In this document: in pieces, positions 1-8,138 of the stretch
Numbering within the stretch: position 1 is the stretch's first letter
Layout: every line of letters starts with the position of its first letter
From: Paracidovorax avenae ATCC 19860
Lineage (GTDB): Bacteria; Pseudomonadota; Gammaproteobacteria; Burkholderiales; Burkholderiaceae_C
Direction of reading: 5' to 3'
Length of the DNA stretch: 64,000 nucleotides
Assembly: GCF_000176855.2 (NCBI RefSeq)
Contig: NC_015138.1
Location: forward strand, 2,790,001 to 2,854,000
Made by a program: the position numbers and the translations under genes
Notes under the pieces: generated by a model
Database searches by the model: none
Seen by the model: only the letters and a program-made list of their open reading frames with translations
What the model was told of the DNA's origin: nothing

Positions 1-463
1 GCAGGTCGCGGACCTTCGCGTCCTGGCAGGGGTTCTCGACCTCCTTGAGCTGGTGGGTTTTCGAGAGCACCGCGATCCGGTGCACCAGCGTGTTGAGGGC
101 CATGGGGCCCGGCTTGCCCTTGAACCCGGCCTGCACCAGTACCGCATCGATCGCGGGCGGCAGTTCGTGAAGCAGCCCGTCGGCCGAACTGCGCTGGGCA
201 TGGTCCACGATGAATTGCAGCACCACGGCCGGCGGCACGGGGAGCGTGATCGGCTGCCCGTAGCGCAGGTTGAACCAGGCCGCCCAGTACCGCAGGGCAG
301 AGCGGTAACTGGCCAGGGTGTTGGCCGACTCGCCCTCGCGCATCAGCTCATCGACGGCCTGCGCGGTGGCGTCGGACAGCATTTCCGGTTGCAGCGCCGG
401 GAGGTTTCCCGGATCGGGCAGGGGCATCGGCACGCCAGGACCCGGCGATTTGCGTTTTTTCAT
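1..463 (-). CDS. Tyrosine-type site-specific integrase, N-terminal part (runs off the window)
   Basis: Reading the minus strand from the ATG at 463 gives an uninterrupted frame to the window edge (about 154 residues), starting MKKRKSPGPGVPMPLPDPGN. The stretch around residues 30-150 (ANTLASYRSALRYWAAWF, then SKTHQLKEVENPCQDAKV) is typical of the SAM-like core-binding domain of phage-type tyrosine recombinases. The catalytic R-H-R-Y domain must lie beyond base 1, so activity cannot be judged. It is divergent from the kfrA-like gene at 554, and the 90 bp between them holds repeats likely to be shared operators. In context it is the mobility gene of the island that carries the XafT-like protein and the S8 protease pair. 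The family call is good; the element type is inferred. Confidence 0.75.
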   Translation of the reverse strand, partial: MKKRKSPGPGVPMPLPDPGNLPALQPEMLSDATAQAVDELMREGESANTLASYRSALRYWAAWFNLRYGQPITLPVPPAVVLQFIVDHAQRSSADGLLHELPPAIDAVLVQAGFKGKPGPMALNTLVHRIAVLSKTHQLKEVENPCQDAKVRDL

Positions 464-553
464 ACATACAATGTATTGTTTTATACATACCATGTCACGT
501 TATTAACGATAAGAACCTCTTATCGTGGGTAATTTCAAGAAGGGGAGAGGACC
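464..553. promoter_or_regulatory. Divergent int/kfrA control region with operator-like repeats
   Basis: This AT-rich gap separates the divergent integrase and kfrA-like genes. It contains a perfect inverted repeat, ACGATAAGA at 506-514 and TCTTATCGT at 518-526 with a 3-bp spacer, and a direct repeat ATACATAC at 463-470 and 483-490. A Shine-Dalgarno-like AGGGGAGAGG lies just before the kfrA ATG. KfrA proteins are known to repress their own promoters by binding repeats, so the inverted repeat is a plausible autoregulatory operator that could also control the integrase. Promoter positions were not assigned. Confidence 0.5.
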
Positions 554-1540
554 ATGCCAGCCAAGATGCTGAGAGGGCCGCGCGGCGTGCAGATGGAAGA
601 GGTCTGGGCCGCTGCCGATGCGGTGCTCGCGCTGGGCGAGCGTCCCACCGTCGAAAGGGTGCGGCACCAATTGGGCAGGGGTTCGCCGAACACGGTGGGG
701 CCCATGCTCGACAGCTGGTACGCGACGCTGGCCAGGCGGCTGCAGGCGCCGGCAGACGCTTCAGACCCTGGGGAAGGTGCCGGGGAAGCCTTGCCCGCAC
801 CCGTTGCCAGGGCGGCGAAAGCGCTGTGGGCCCGGGCGCTGCAGCAGGCGGACGAATCGGCCACGGCCCGTCTCGCCCAGTCCCGCGCCGGACTGGATGC
901 ACAGGCAGAAGCCCTGCGCCTGATCCAGGACGAGCTGGCACGGGAAAAGCAACGCCTGGACGACCGTGGAGAGGCCTACGTGGTCGCCCTGCAGGCCCGC
1001 GATGCCCAGATCGCCGAAGCGGCGCGGCAAGCCCAGGAACTGCAGCAGCAACTCCTGGCCTGCCAGCAGTTGCTGGACTCGGCCCGTTCCGACAACACGC
1101 AGCTGCGCAAGGCTGCGGACGCGGACCGGAAGCGCCAGGAAGCCCGGGACGCAGACCACCAGGCCGAACGTGCCCGCCTCGAAGAACGGGCCCAGGCACA
1201 GGAACGCCGGCTCCACGCCGAGGTGGACCGGGCCCGCCAGGAATCCCGGCGGCTGGCGCTCCAACTGGAAGCCGAGCAGAAGAAATCCGCCAAGGCGCTC
1301 TCCGATGCCCAGGACCGGGCGCGGGAACTCGAAGCCCAGGTCGGCACGCTGCATGCCGACAACGCCAAGCTCGCGCAGGACCTGCTGGCGGTCCGGGATG
1401 AAGCCCGGCAACTGCAGCGCGAGCTCGACGACCGCAGCAGCGAGATGCTGGCCATGCTGAGTGAGTTGAAGGACAGGTTGCCGGTCAGCCCATCTAAAAG
1501 GAAAGCGATCCCGGCAAGGATCAGGAAGGCGAAGGAGTGA
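554..1540 (+). CDS. KfrA-like DNA-binding protein with long coiled coil
   Basis: The 328-residue product has an N-terminal KfrA_N-type winged-helix region (about residues 8-110; GVQMEEVWAAADAVLALGER, then VRHQLGRGSPNTVGPMLDSW). A highly charged Ala/Gln/Glu/Arg-rich heptad region follows from about residue 115 to 310 and should form an extended alpha-helical coiled coil. The tail is basic. KfrA of broad-host-range plasmids is an autorepressor and segregation-associated protein that binds DNA through its N-terminus and multimerises through the coiled coil. The start is supported by AGGGGAGAGG a few bases upstream. The divergent integrase and the following XafT-like gene suggest that here it regulates a mobile element. 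Confidence in the family is high; its role here is inferred. Confidence 0.85.
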   Translation: MPAKMLRGPRGVQMEEVWAAADAVLALGERPTVERVRHQLGRGSPNTVGPMLDSWYATLARRLQAPADASDPGEGAGEALPAPVARAAKALWARALQQADESATARLAQSRAGLDAQAEALRLIQDELAREKQRLDDRGEAYVVALQARDAQIAEAARQAQELQQQLLACQQLLDSARSDNTQLRKAADADRKRQEARDADHQAERARLEERAQAQERRLHAEVDRARQESRRLALQLEAEQKKSAKALSDAQDRARELEAQVGTLHADNAKLAQDLLAVRDEARQLQRELDDRSSEMLAMLSELKDRLPVSPSKRKAIPARIRKAKE

Positions 1541-1601
1541 AGGGCCTGAAAGGTGGCCGGGGTGTGCAACGGCCAAACTTCCACTTCGTGTAGCATATGT
1601 T

Positions 1602-1629
1602 ATTTGACATAATATACATCGTATCTAGT
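1602..1629. other. dif-like XerCD recombination site with degenerate XerC arm
   Basis: Compared with the reverse complement of the proteobacterial dif site, bases 1602-1612 (ATTTGACATAA) match the XerD arm ATTTAACATAA at 10 of 11 positions. Bases 1613-1618 (TATACA) match the central spacer at 6 of 6. Bases 1619-1629 (TCGTATCTAGT) match the XerC arm poorly. One good XerD arm plus a diverged XerC arm is the layout of attachment sites used by TLC-phage-type elements that exploit XerCD. The site sits immediately before the gene for a protein of the family that activates such recombination. It could be an attL/attR, an attP, or an accidental AT-rich match. Confidence 0.5.
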
Positions 1630-1630
1630 A

Positions 1631-1930
1631 ATGAAGCGTGGCCGGCATCGGCGTTTCGACCCGGACACCCGCGCCCAGCTTGCCCAGCGCTTCCGGGCCA
1701 TGTACCGCAACCTGGGGCTCGATCTGGCCGGCTGCGCGCAGATTCTTCACGTCACCGAACGGACTTTGCATAACTGGCAGTCCGGCAAGCACGACATCCC
1801 GTATGCCGCCTACCGGCTGCTCAACCGCATGGAGCTGCCCGGCGAGTCCTGGGCCGGCTGGTGCTTCCATGGCTGCAAGCTGTGGACACCCGAGGGCCGT
1901 TTGTTCATCCGAGGCCTCAACTGTCAATAG
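1631..1930 (+). CDS. VC1465/XafT-family Xer recombination activation protein (DUF3653-like)
   Basis: This is a 99-residue protein. Residues 10-65 form a helix-turn-helix (RAQLAQRFRAMYRNL, AGCAQILHVTERTLHNW, then SGKHDIPYAAYRLLNRM). The C-terminal tail ESWAGWCFHGCKLWTPEGR has the pattern seen in small phage proteins of the DUF3653/VC1465 type. In Vibrio TLC phage the VC1465 product (XafT) activates XerCD recombination at sites with an imperfect XerC arm. The ATG lies directly behind the dif-like sequence at 1602-1629 with no convincing ribosome binding site, so the start is chosen by homology and length. Family placement is from recalled sequence features; function is inferred. Confidence 0.65.
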   Translation: MKRGRHRRFDPDTRAQLAQRFRAMYRNLGLDLAGCAQILHVTERTLHNWQSGKHDIPYAAYRLLNRMELPGESWAGWCFHGCKLWTPEGRLFIRGLNCQ

Positions 1931-2011
1931 CCGCTCACGAACTAATATTGATTGGTCAGGCTCAAGCGCCGCACACCAGCTAGCATGGTGCTACACGAAA
2001 AGGGAGCCAAA

Positions 2012-3229
2012 ATGGAAAAATACATCGTGCTGCGCCACCATCATGCCGCAGGGGCCGCAGATGGCGACGCTGCCATGACGCTCGCTATCCAAGGTTCTGC
2101 AGGCGAAGAGCGGACGATCTCGATCAGCACACCGGAGCTGAGCAAAGGCGAGGCGGCTCAATTGGCGATGCAGTCGGACACGCTGATCGCGCCAGCGATG
2201 CCGCTGCAACTGATCGATCCGGTGGCCACACCCGAAGCCACTTACGACGATGCGCCATCGGGCGTTGCATGGGGACTCTCGGCCATCGGGGCAGATGTTT
2301 CGCCATTTGATGGCCATGGCGTACGTGTAGGCATTCTCGATACCGGAATCGACATCAACCACGAGTGTTTTCTGGGCGTCAAACTCATGACGAAGGATTA
2401 CACCGGCGAAGGTATTGCCGACACGAAGGGCCACGGCACGCATTGTGCGGCGACGATCTTCGGACGCGACGTCGACGGCATTCGTGTCGGCGTAGCGCGC
2501 GGCGTCACCGACGTATTCATCGGTAAGACGCTGGGCAACGCCGGCGGCGACAGCGGCATGCTGGTGCATGCCATCAATGACGCAGTCGATCACGGATGCA
2601 GCGTCATCTCAATGTCTTTGGGATTTGACTACACCTCAGTCACAAAGCGGTTGCACGAGGACGGAGGACTGCCACTCGATCTCGCGACCGCAGTGGCACT
2701 GCACCGCTATCGCGCAAATACCCGCATGTTCGATCGTCTCGGGGCAATGCTTACGGCGCGTCCGGCCACTGGGCAGCACGAGGTGCTACTCATCGCCGCG
2801 TCCGGCAATTCCTCGCGGCGCAACGTTAACCCTACCTACGAGATGCCAGTCATGCCCCCCAGCGAAGCCGACGAGTTCGTTTCGGTGGGAGCCGTCGGGC
2901 GCGATAGCAGCGGACACTTCTTCGTGGCGCCATTCTCAAACATCAACTGCACGGTCTGTGGGCCCGGCGTAGCCGTTTTGTCTGCCCAAGCCGGCACGCT
3001 CCGTGGGCTCGTCACCAAGAGCGGCACCAGCATGGCGGCTCCGCACGTTGCCGGCGTGGCCGCGCTTCACATCCAGGCCGGCCGGGCCGCGATCTCCAAA
3101 GCGAGCCGCTTTCAGATGGGACCTGTGTTCAAAGCGCGATTACTTAAAGGAACCTCGCTCGTGAACTTCCCTCCGAGTGTCGATGAACGCCATATCGGTC
3201 AGGGCTTGGTCCTCGCGCCGCTCAAATGA
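2012..3229 (+). CDS. Cytoplasmic S8 (subtilisin-like) serine peptidase, first gene of a coupled pair
   Basis: The 405-residue protein carries a complete subtilase triad: Asp110 in VGILDTGID, His141 in GHGTHCAA, and Ser340 in GTSMAAPHVAG. The oxyanion Asn266 is in AASGN. No signal peptide is visible, and the N-terminal 90 residues are not an obvious inhibitor prodomain, so it probably acts inside the cell. The ATG at 2012 has AGGGAG at 2001-2006; an upstream in-frame start at 1952 lacks this support. The stop overlaps the next ATG in an ATGA, so the two genes are translationally coupled. Base composition is visibly less GC-rich than the flanking chromosome. An intracellular subtilase paired with an uncharacterised protein on a mobile island is compatible with an anti-phage or toxin-like role, but that is inference. 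Confidence 0.9.
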   Translation: MEKYIVLRHHHAAGAADGDAAMTLAIQGSAGEERTISISTPELSKGEAAQLAMQSDTLIAPAMPLQLIDPVATPEATYDDAPSGVAWGLSAIGADVSPFDGHGVRVGILDTGIDINHECFLGVKLMTKDYTGEGIADTKGHGTHCAATIFGRDVDGIRVGVARGVTDVFIGKTLGNAGGDSGMLVHAINDAVDHGCSVISMSLGFDYTSVTKRLHEDGGLPLDLATAVALHRYRANTRMFDRLGAMLTARPATGQHEVLLIAASGNSSRRNVNPTYEMPVMPPSEADEFVSVGAVGRDSSGHFFVAPFSNINCTVCGPGVAVLSAQAGTLRGLVTKSGTSMAAPHVAGVAALHIQAGRAAISKASRFQMGPVFKARLLKGTSLVNFPPSVDERHIGQGLVLAPLK

Positions 3230-4941
3230 CGTCGGTTCTCAGTCCTTTCCGTCCGCTTGAGGTCGAACTCGGCTCTGTATTGGGGTGGAACGACGGCACG
3301 AGCCTGAATGTTGTCGAACATGACAAAAACGACGGCATGGTGTTCTATCACGAGCGCATCCATGGCACGCTCATCCACGCCACAATTGACGGCGCCGTCC
3401 TGAAACTCATCCAGAATGCGGGACCTAGGCTACCCGATGCGCAACATTCGGCCGAGCTAGCGCGGGCGGTGACTTACCTGTTTGAAGGCTCGCGCTTCGC
3501 ACACGAGGCTGCGGCGACGTACCTCGGAATCATGTTGCTCGACACCGAGGACGAGCGCAGAACTTCACGGCAACGGCTGCCTGACCAGTACGGCGAGTAC
3601 TACGACTTCATGAGCGGCTTGGTCGATCCGCACTGCCAGTCGTCGTTCCTACGTTTCCTAGTCGGCCAGTCGATCGCTTTTTTTTGGTTTTCCTCCAACG
3701 CGCTCGTCGAGTTCGCTCAGGCGGACTATCGAGGAGAGGCGATCACGCGCGAGGAATTCTGTGCAAACTGGCGTGCCCGCTCCAGTGCGTCGTGGCTGGC
3801 TAAGGTCGGCGTTCAAGCCGCCCTCTCTGCTGCGGCCCGGGCAGCGCTTGGCGACAGTACCCTATGCGACAAGATTGGAGTGTCGAATCTGGAAGGCCTC
3901 GAGGACGCTTGGCAAGATGATGCCTGGTGGACAAGCCTCGCACGCACAACAGCCGGATTTCTTGAGGAACTGATCAGCAGAATCACATTTGCGTACTTCC
4001 TGGATAACTCAGACCTGCGAAGCGCTACGCGAGAGTTGATCGATCCCGTGCAAAGCGAATTTCTTTTCCTGCCGCTCTACGAGCGAGCACATATCCAGTT
4101 GATCAGCGTCAGCGATGAGCATCGCCACTCGCCAGACGCAGAGATCAGCCACGCGGCGGCGCTGCGCGAATTCATGGTGGTGGGGCGCACTCTTTCCCAC
4201 GTCCGATCGCACGTAGGAGTTTCCTCCGTGCACGCCAATTCGACGCTGGGCATGGGTGACCTGGATGCGTTCGTGAGTCGCGAGAACCTCGTGGACATCA
4301 TGCTGCCGGAATTTGAAACGTCTGAAGACGCTCGCATATGCACATACTCATTCGACCCTTCCGATAGCGCACCGTCCCGTTGGAAGCTGTCCACCGTCTT
4401 CCGATGCCGGTCGCAGTTGGCTATCGAACTGCTGCGCAGGATCATGAGGCGGCGCATCGCCGGCGAAACCGCCCCGCATATCGACTGCGTGGTCGCCCAG
4501 GCCAAGTACGAGGACGCGTACAGGGTACATGAATGTCTTCTTGCGGAACTGGACCACCCGGCAGCGAATGGCACGTCGCTGACGTCCTCGTACACGGCGT
4601 CGCAAGGCAAGGAACTGCTGCAGATGTATGTTCGTGATGACTGGACGCACGTAGCGGGAACATTCGAAGACCGTCGTCCCCCTACAAGTGTTGGCACCAT
4701 TGACGTCAATATCGCCGGACGCGAGCCCTTCCAGGTAAATGTCGCGCGAGTCGATGGCCTCGTCTGCAACCTGGTCAAGGCGTACCCGCGGCCGGCTGCC
4801 CCCGCATTGCTCGCCTACTACGCGAGCTGCTTCCAGCGAGGAGACCTCATCCCGCTCGAGAGACAGCCAGGGAGCGCGGAGTTCCTGCAGGCTGCTCGCC
4901 GTGCGTTCATCGCATTCAGCCTGATCTGGCCCACGCTGTAG
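3226..4941 (+). CDS. Unrecognised protein with an HExxH motif, partner of the S8 peptidase
   Basis: This 571-residue protein belongs to no family I recognise. Near the N-terminus, residues 42-46 read HERIH, a canonical HExxH zinc-binding pattern, followed by His51 (YHERIHGTLIHATIDG); this could be a metalloprotease-like centre or chance. The rest is soluble, alpha-helical-looking and without a signal peptide. A hydrophobic stretch at about residues 146-160 (GQSIAFFWFSSNALV) is too polar to call a membrane helix with certainty. The gene overlaps the subtilase stop by 4 bp, so the products are made together and may be effector and sensor, or substrate, of one module. Base composition again differs from the GC-rich flanks, suggesting acquisition. 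Nothing in the sequence fixes a function. Confidence 0.8.
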   Translation: MTSVLSPFRPLEVELGSVLGWNDGTSLNVVEHDKNDGMVFYHERIHGTLIHATIDGAVLKLIQNAGPRLPDAQHSAELARAVTYLFEGSRFAHEAAATYLGIMLLDTEDERRTSRQRLPDQYGEYYDFMSGLVDPHCQSSFLRFLVGQSIAFFWFSSNALVEFAQADYRGEAITREEFCANWRARSSASWLAKVGVQAALSAAARAALGDSTLCDKIGVSNLEGLEDAWQDDAWWTSLARTTAGFLEELISRITFAYFLDNSDLRSATRELIDPVQSEFLFLPLYERAHIQLISVSDEHRHSPDAEISHAAALREFMVVGRTLSHVRSHVGVSSVHANSTLGMGDLDAFVSRENLVDIMLPEFETSEDARICTYSFDPSDSAPSRWKLSTVFRCRSQLAIELLRRIMRRRIAGETAPHIDCVVAQAKYEDAYRVHECLLAELDHPAANGTSLTSSYTASQGKELLQMYVRDDWTHVAGTFEDRRPPTSVGTIDVNIAGREPFQVNVARVDGLVCNLVKAYPRPAAPALLAYYASCFQRGDLIPLERQPGSAEFLQAARRAFIAFSLIWPTL

Positions 4942-5067
4942 CGAACACAAGGCTTGCATCTTCAGATCAGAACAGCGCTTTGATGGAACCATCGACGGCG
5001 ACCAGGGCACAGCCCCTCTCCTTCGACCGCGGTCCATCTGCCGATGGCGAGTCAAAAACTCAGGCCC

Positions 5068-5190
5068 CGGCAAAACCTGCTTGATGATCTTCACCAGATC
5101 GGCGCCGCTGACGGGCTTGACCACCCAGCCGGTGGCGCCGAGCTTCTTGGCTTCATCGCGCTTGCCCTGCTGGCTTTCGGTGGTCAGTGC
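5068..5190 (-). pseudogene. C-terminal fragment of a CheY-like response regulator
   Basis: The minus strand encodes LTTESQQGKRDEAKKLGATG followed by a WVVKPVSGADLVKIIKQVLP-like segment, the last 40 or so residues of a CheY-type receiver domain. The conserved Lys-Pro (KP) pair and the alpha-5 helix are present. The phosphoacceptor Asp and the N-terminal two thirds are missing, and the frame runs on past the normal end without a stop. There is no start codon in a sensible place. It is therefore a remnant, lying between the end of the HExxH gene at 4941 and the lyase gene at 5242. The rest of that 300-bp gap shows nothing else recognisable. It probably marks the old chromosomal junction where the island was inserted or a rearrangement occurred. 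Confidence 0.6.
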
Positions 5191-5241
5191 GTGTGGCTGG
5201 CACTGGCGGTACGACCGGCGCACCCGTCGCATGCGGCGCCG

Positions 5242-7788
5242 CTACTGCTTACTGGAGGCCATCAATCCCAGCTCCGCCAGATCCGTGAAGGTGGCGTCCC
5301 CATTGTTGGCCGTGATGTTGAGCCGGTAGTACCGATAGGCCGCCGGCTGCGCGACCGCATAGGTCTTGACCTCGTAGCGTTCGGCGAACTGCTGGGCGCC
5401 CTGCACGTCCAGCGTCGTCCAGGCCGCTCCGTCGTTCGAGCCCTGGAACTGCCAGTCCTTCGGATCGCGGGACACCTTGTCGAAGGAACTGGTCACTGTG
5501 TAGCGCTCCACGGTGCGAGCGCTGCCGAGGTCGTACCGCAGCCAGCCGGTGGTGCCCGGGTGGAACCACTGCGTCGCGGAGTTCTGGTCGAACGCGCTTC
5601 CGGCATTGGCCGCATTGCCCGCGCTGTCCGATGCGGTGCCGCCCACGGCGATGTTCACCAGGGACTGGAGTTGCACCGGTGTGGCACTGTCCTGGGGCGA
5701 GCTGGCGCTCGTGCCGGCGGAGTTGGTCGCGGTGACGGTGTAGTAGTAGGTCACGCCATTGCTCACGGAGGTGTCCGTGTACCGGGTACCCGCGACGTTC
5801 GGCGCGATGACCTGGTAGGGGCCGCTGCTGGAGGTGGCGCGCTGGACCGCATAGCGTGTGGCACCGAAGGATGCCTGCCAGCGCAGCGGCACGGCGCCGT
5901 CGCCCGGCGAGGCGAGCAGCATGGCGGGGGCCTCCGGGACGGTCGCGGGTGCGCCGCCATCGCCGCCGGTGACCTGGACGTGGCTGAAGGTGGAACGGTT
6001 CAGCGTGCCGTTGGCATTCGAGGACACCACCAGGCCGACATAGATCGTGCCGGGTACCGGCGCATCCATGCGGCCGACATCCGTGGCAGCCCAGTTGGTG
6101 CCGTCGGGCGAGACATAGCCGGTGATCATGTTGCCGATGCGCTCGAGCTTCACCCAGTACGACGACGCCCCTTCGGGAAGGTCGTGGGCCTTGTTCGCAT
6201 AGTTCAGCCCGCCATAGACGGCGAGCTTCGCCATGTTCTGTTCGACCTGCCTGCGGCTGGTGAGCGCCATCCAGGCACGCGGCGCGCCGGGCTCGAGGCT
6301 GGTGCGCACCATCACGCCCGCCTTGGCGGAAGCGCTGCTGTTCTGGACCGACTCGACCTTCGCGATGATGGCGCCGTCGCCGGCCATGGCCTTGTAGGTG
6401 AAATGGGCGCTGTCGCCCGTTGCCCAGATGTCGGAGCCCGCCCCCTGGATGGTCCATGTCCCGCTGGCGTAGGTGGCCGAGCCCGGGGGCGTGGCGCCAC
6501 CGATGTCGATGTTGCTGAATCCTGACGTGATGGAGGCCGTGGCAGGCAGGGCCAGCGCCGGTGCAGGCGCCGCCCTGGAAGTGTCGGTGTCCTTGAGGAA
6601 CATGAAGCTGCTGCCATCCACCGGCATCCACAGGCGCCTGCGGGCGATGAACGGCGCCTGCAGTCCCTTGCGCAGCACGTAGGCGGCATGGATCTGCTCG
6701 AGCGCGATGTTGCCCCCGTTGGCGCCGCGCCAGCCATGCTCCGTGACGTCGGTGGCGTAGTAGCGGTCCGTGGTGCCGAAGGGCAATGCCGCCGTCGGGA
6801 CGAGCTCGTTCACCCGTGCGAAATACTCCCCCGCGGCCAGGAGGCGGTCGTCCAGGTCGGAGTAGATGTCGATGCCCTGCTTCCACAGCGCCTCGGCAAG
6901 CATGGTCAGCGACCGCAGCTGCCCGTAGGCGTGGCCCTGGTCACGGAGGGAGTCGCCGAGCATCCCGATGTCGTTGGAATTGCGCAGGCCGATATGCGCG
7001 AGCGTGCGGACCTGTTGGACCACCGTGTCCAGGGTTTCCGCGTCGTCGTTGAAGATGGACAGCAGCCCGAGGGAAACGAGGGCCAGCGCGCCCTTGTTGG
7101 CCGCCCCGAACTGGTTCTCGCCATAGGGGTTGGAGGCCGGTACCAGGACATCCTTGAAGTACTTCTTCACCGTGGCGGTGTCGGCTTCCTTCCATCCCGA
7201 CCAGGTGCCGCGCAGGATGTCTGCGCCCCCCACGAACATGTAGGCATAGTCGCCCAGGTCGAGCATCGACTCGCGGCCCGAGAACTCGGTGTGCTGGGTG
7301 GCCCAGGCCAGCAGAATCTCGCGGGCCTTCCTCGCATAGTCTTCGTTGCGGGTGAAATACCACATCCGCGACAGGTTCCAGATGGCAACCATGTCGTTGC
7401 GCCAGGGCCAGAGATTCTCGTCCGGGGCGCGGCTCACCTTGGCGAACGGGCCTTGCATGCGGTAGGTCAGCTGGGCCTTGCCGTCTTTCGACAGGAGATC
7501 GAAGGCGGATTTCCAGGGTTGCCGGCCCTGATCGACGTATGACTTGAGCGTTTCGAGGTCCGAGCGGGTGAGCGGCGCACCGGGGTGGGCGAAGACGCGG
7601 GCCTGTACGGCCTGGCTGGCCTGGACGGCCTGGATGTTCTTCGCCGTGCCCTCCGTGATGGCGGGAGCTCCGGCAACGGGTGCCTCGGCGCTGGCCGAAC
7701 CGGAGCCGCCCTGCCCTCCGCCACACCCCGCGAGCAGGAATGAGCACAGCACGAGGGACGCGGCAGCGGTGCGGTTTTTTTGAAACAT
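5242..7788 (-). CDS. Secreted lipoprotein alginate-lyase-family enzyme with FN3 and F5/8 (discoidin) modules
   Basis: The 848-residue precursor begins MFQKNRTAAASLVLCSFLLAGC, a signal peptide ending in a lipobox with the lipidated Cys at residue 22. Residues from about 65 to 390 resemble the alginate lyase (PL5-like) alpha/alpha barrel (WPWRNDMVAIWNLSRMWYF, then NNPYG-type NPYGENQFGAANKG, and a GxxGGNIALEQIHAAY helix). A beta-sandwich region at about 415-600 resembles the DUF1349/LamG-like fold. A fibronectin type III repeat (VPEAPAMLLASPGDGAVPLR, ending YYYTVTATNSAGTSA) and a C-terminal F5/8 type C carbohydrate-binding domain follow. AAGGGAA precedes the ATG at 7788; an upstream in-frame start at 7869 lacks a signal sequence. 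The enzyme probably degrades a uronic-acid or related plant or bacterial polysaccharide; the substrate is unknown. Confidence 0.8.
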   Translation of the reverse strand: MFQKNRTAAASLVLCSFLLAGCGGGQGGSGSASAEAPVAGAPAITEGTAKNIQAVQASQAVQARVFAHPGAPLTRSDLETLKSYVDQGRQPWKSAFDLLSKDGKAQLTYRMQGPFAKVSRAPDENLWPWRNDMVAIWNLSRMWYFTRNEDYARKAREILLAWATQHTEFSGRESMLDLGDYAYMFVGGADILRGTWSGWKEADTATVKKYFKDVLVPASNPYGENQFGAANKGALALVSLGLLSIFNDDAETLDTVVQQVRTLAHIGLRNSNDIGMLGDSLRDQGHAYGQLRSLTMLAEALWKQGIDIYSDLDDRLLAAGEYFARVNELVPTAALPFGTTDRYYATDVTEHGWRGANGGNIALEQIHAAYVLRKGLQAPFIARRRLWMPVDGSSFMFLKDTDTSRAAPAPALALPATASITSGFSNIDIGGATPPGSATYASGTWTIQGAGSDIWATGDSAHFTYKAMAGDGAIIAKVESVQNSSASAKAGVMVRTSLEPGAPRAWMALTSRRQVEQNMAKLAVYGGLNYANKAHDLPEGASSYWVKLERIGNMITGYVSPDGTNWAATDVGRMDAPVPGTIYVGLVVSSNANGTLNRSTFSHVQVTGGDGGAPATVPEAPAMLLASPGDGAVPLRWQASFGATRYAVQRATSSSGPYQVIAPNVAGTRYTDTSVSNGVTYYYTVTATNSAGTSASSPQDSATPVQLQSLVNIAVGGTASDSAGNAANAGSAFDQNSATQWFHPGTTGWLRYDLGSARTVERYTVTSSFDKVSRDPKDWQFQGSNDGAAWTTLDVQGAQQFAERYEVKTYAVAQPAAYRYYRLNITANNGDATFTDLAELGLMASSKQ

Positions 7789-8138
7789 GGATTCCCTTGT
7801 TGGAATGATTGTGGAAGTCGCGGGCCCGATTCGACCGGGGCGGGCGAATTCTGGCATTGGCCACTGCACTCAATACCCGTGGGGGCCTGCAATTTATCTA
7901 CCGGACTGCGCATTCGATAAATGCCGCCAATGGGTCGTCTTGCACGGCATTTATTTGCATAATTTTTATTTATAAGAATGAATATCAAAAATATCCATCC
8001 GGCGCGTCCGCCCTCTTCCACTTCAGGCCATCCGCTCAAGGATCGCAACGGGATTACACGTTATTACCTGACGCATGGAAAACCATCGGCATTCCCTATC
8101 ATGCCCATGCCAATCCGGCATTCAAGGAGGAGCTTTTC
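7789..8138. promoter_or_regulatory. Divergent intergenic region between lyase and small secreted protein genes
   Basis: These 350 bp hold no credible gene. The stretch around 7945-8000 is strongly AT-rich against the GC-rich background and is the likely location of promoters for one or both divergent genes. No operator could be assigned. AAGGAGG at 8124-8130 is the ribosome binding site of the following small gene. Confidence 0.35.

Noticed and set aside
463..490. Second dif-like site at the integrase start
   Set aside because: Only a short AATGTAT core resembles dif; neither arm matches, so the sequence is better explained as repeats in a promoter.
53..532. Plus-strand frame covering the integrase
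   Set aside because: Low-complexity His/Arg/Gly product; the minus strand reads as a recombinase core-binding domain.
2012..4941. Known ATPase-plus-protease defence system
   Set aside because: No Walker motifs or AAA/STAND domain are visible in either protein, so I do not assign it to any named system.
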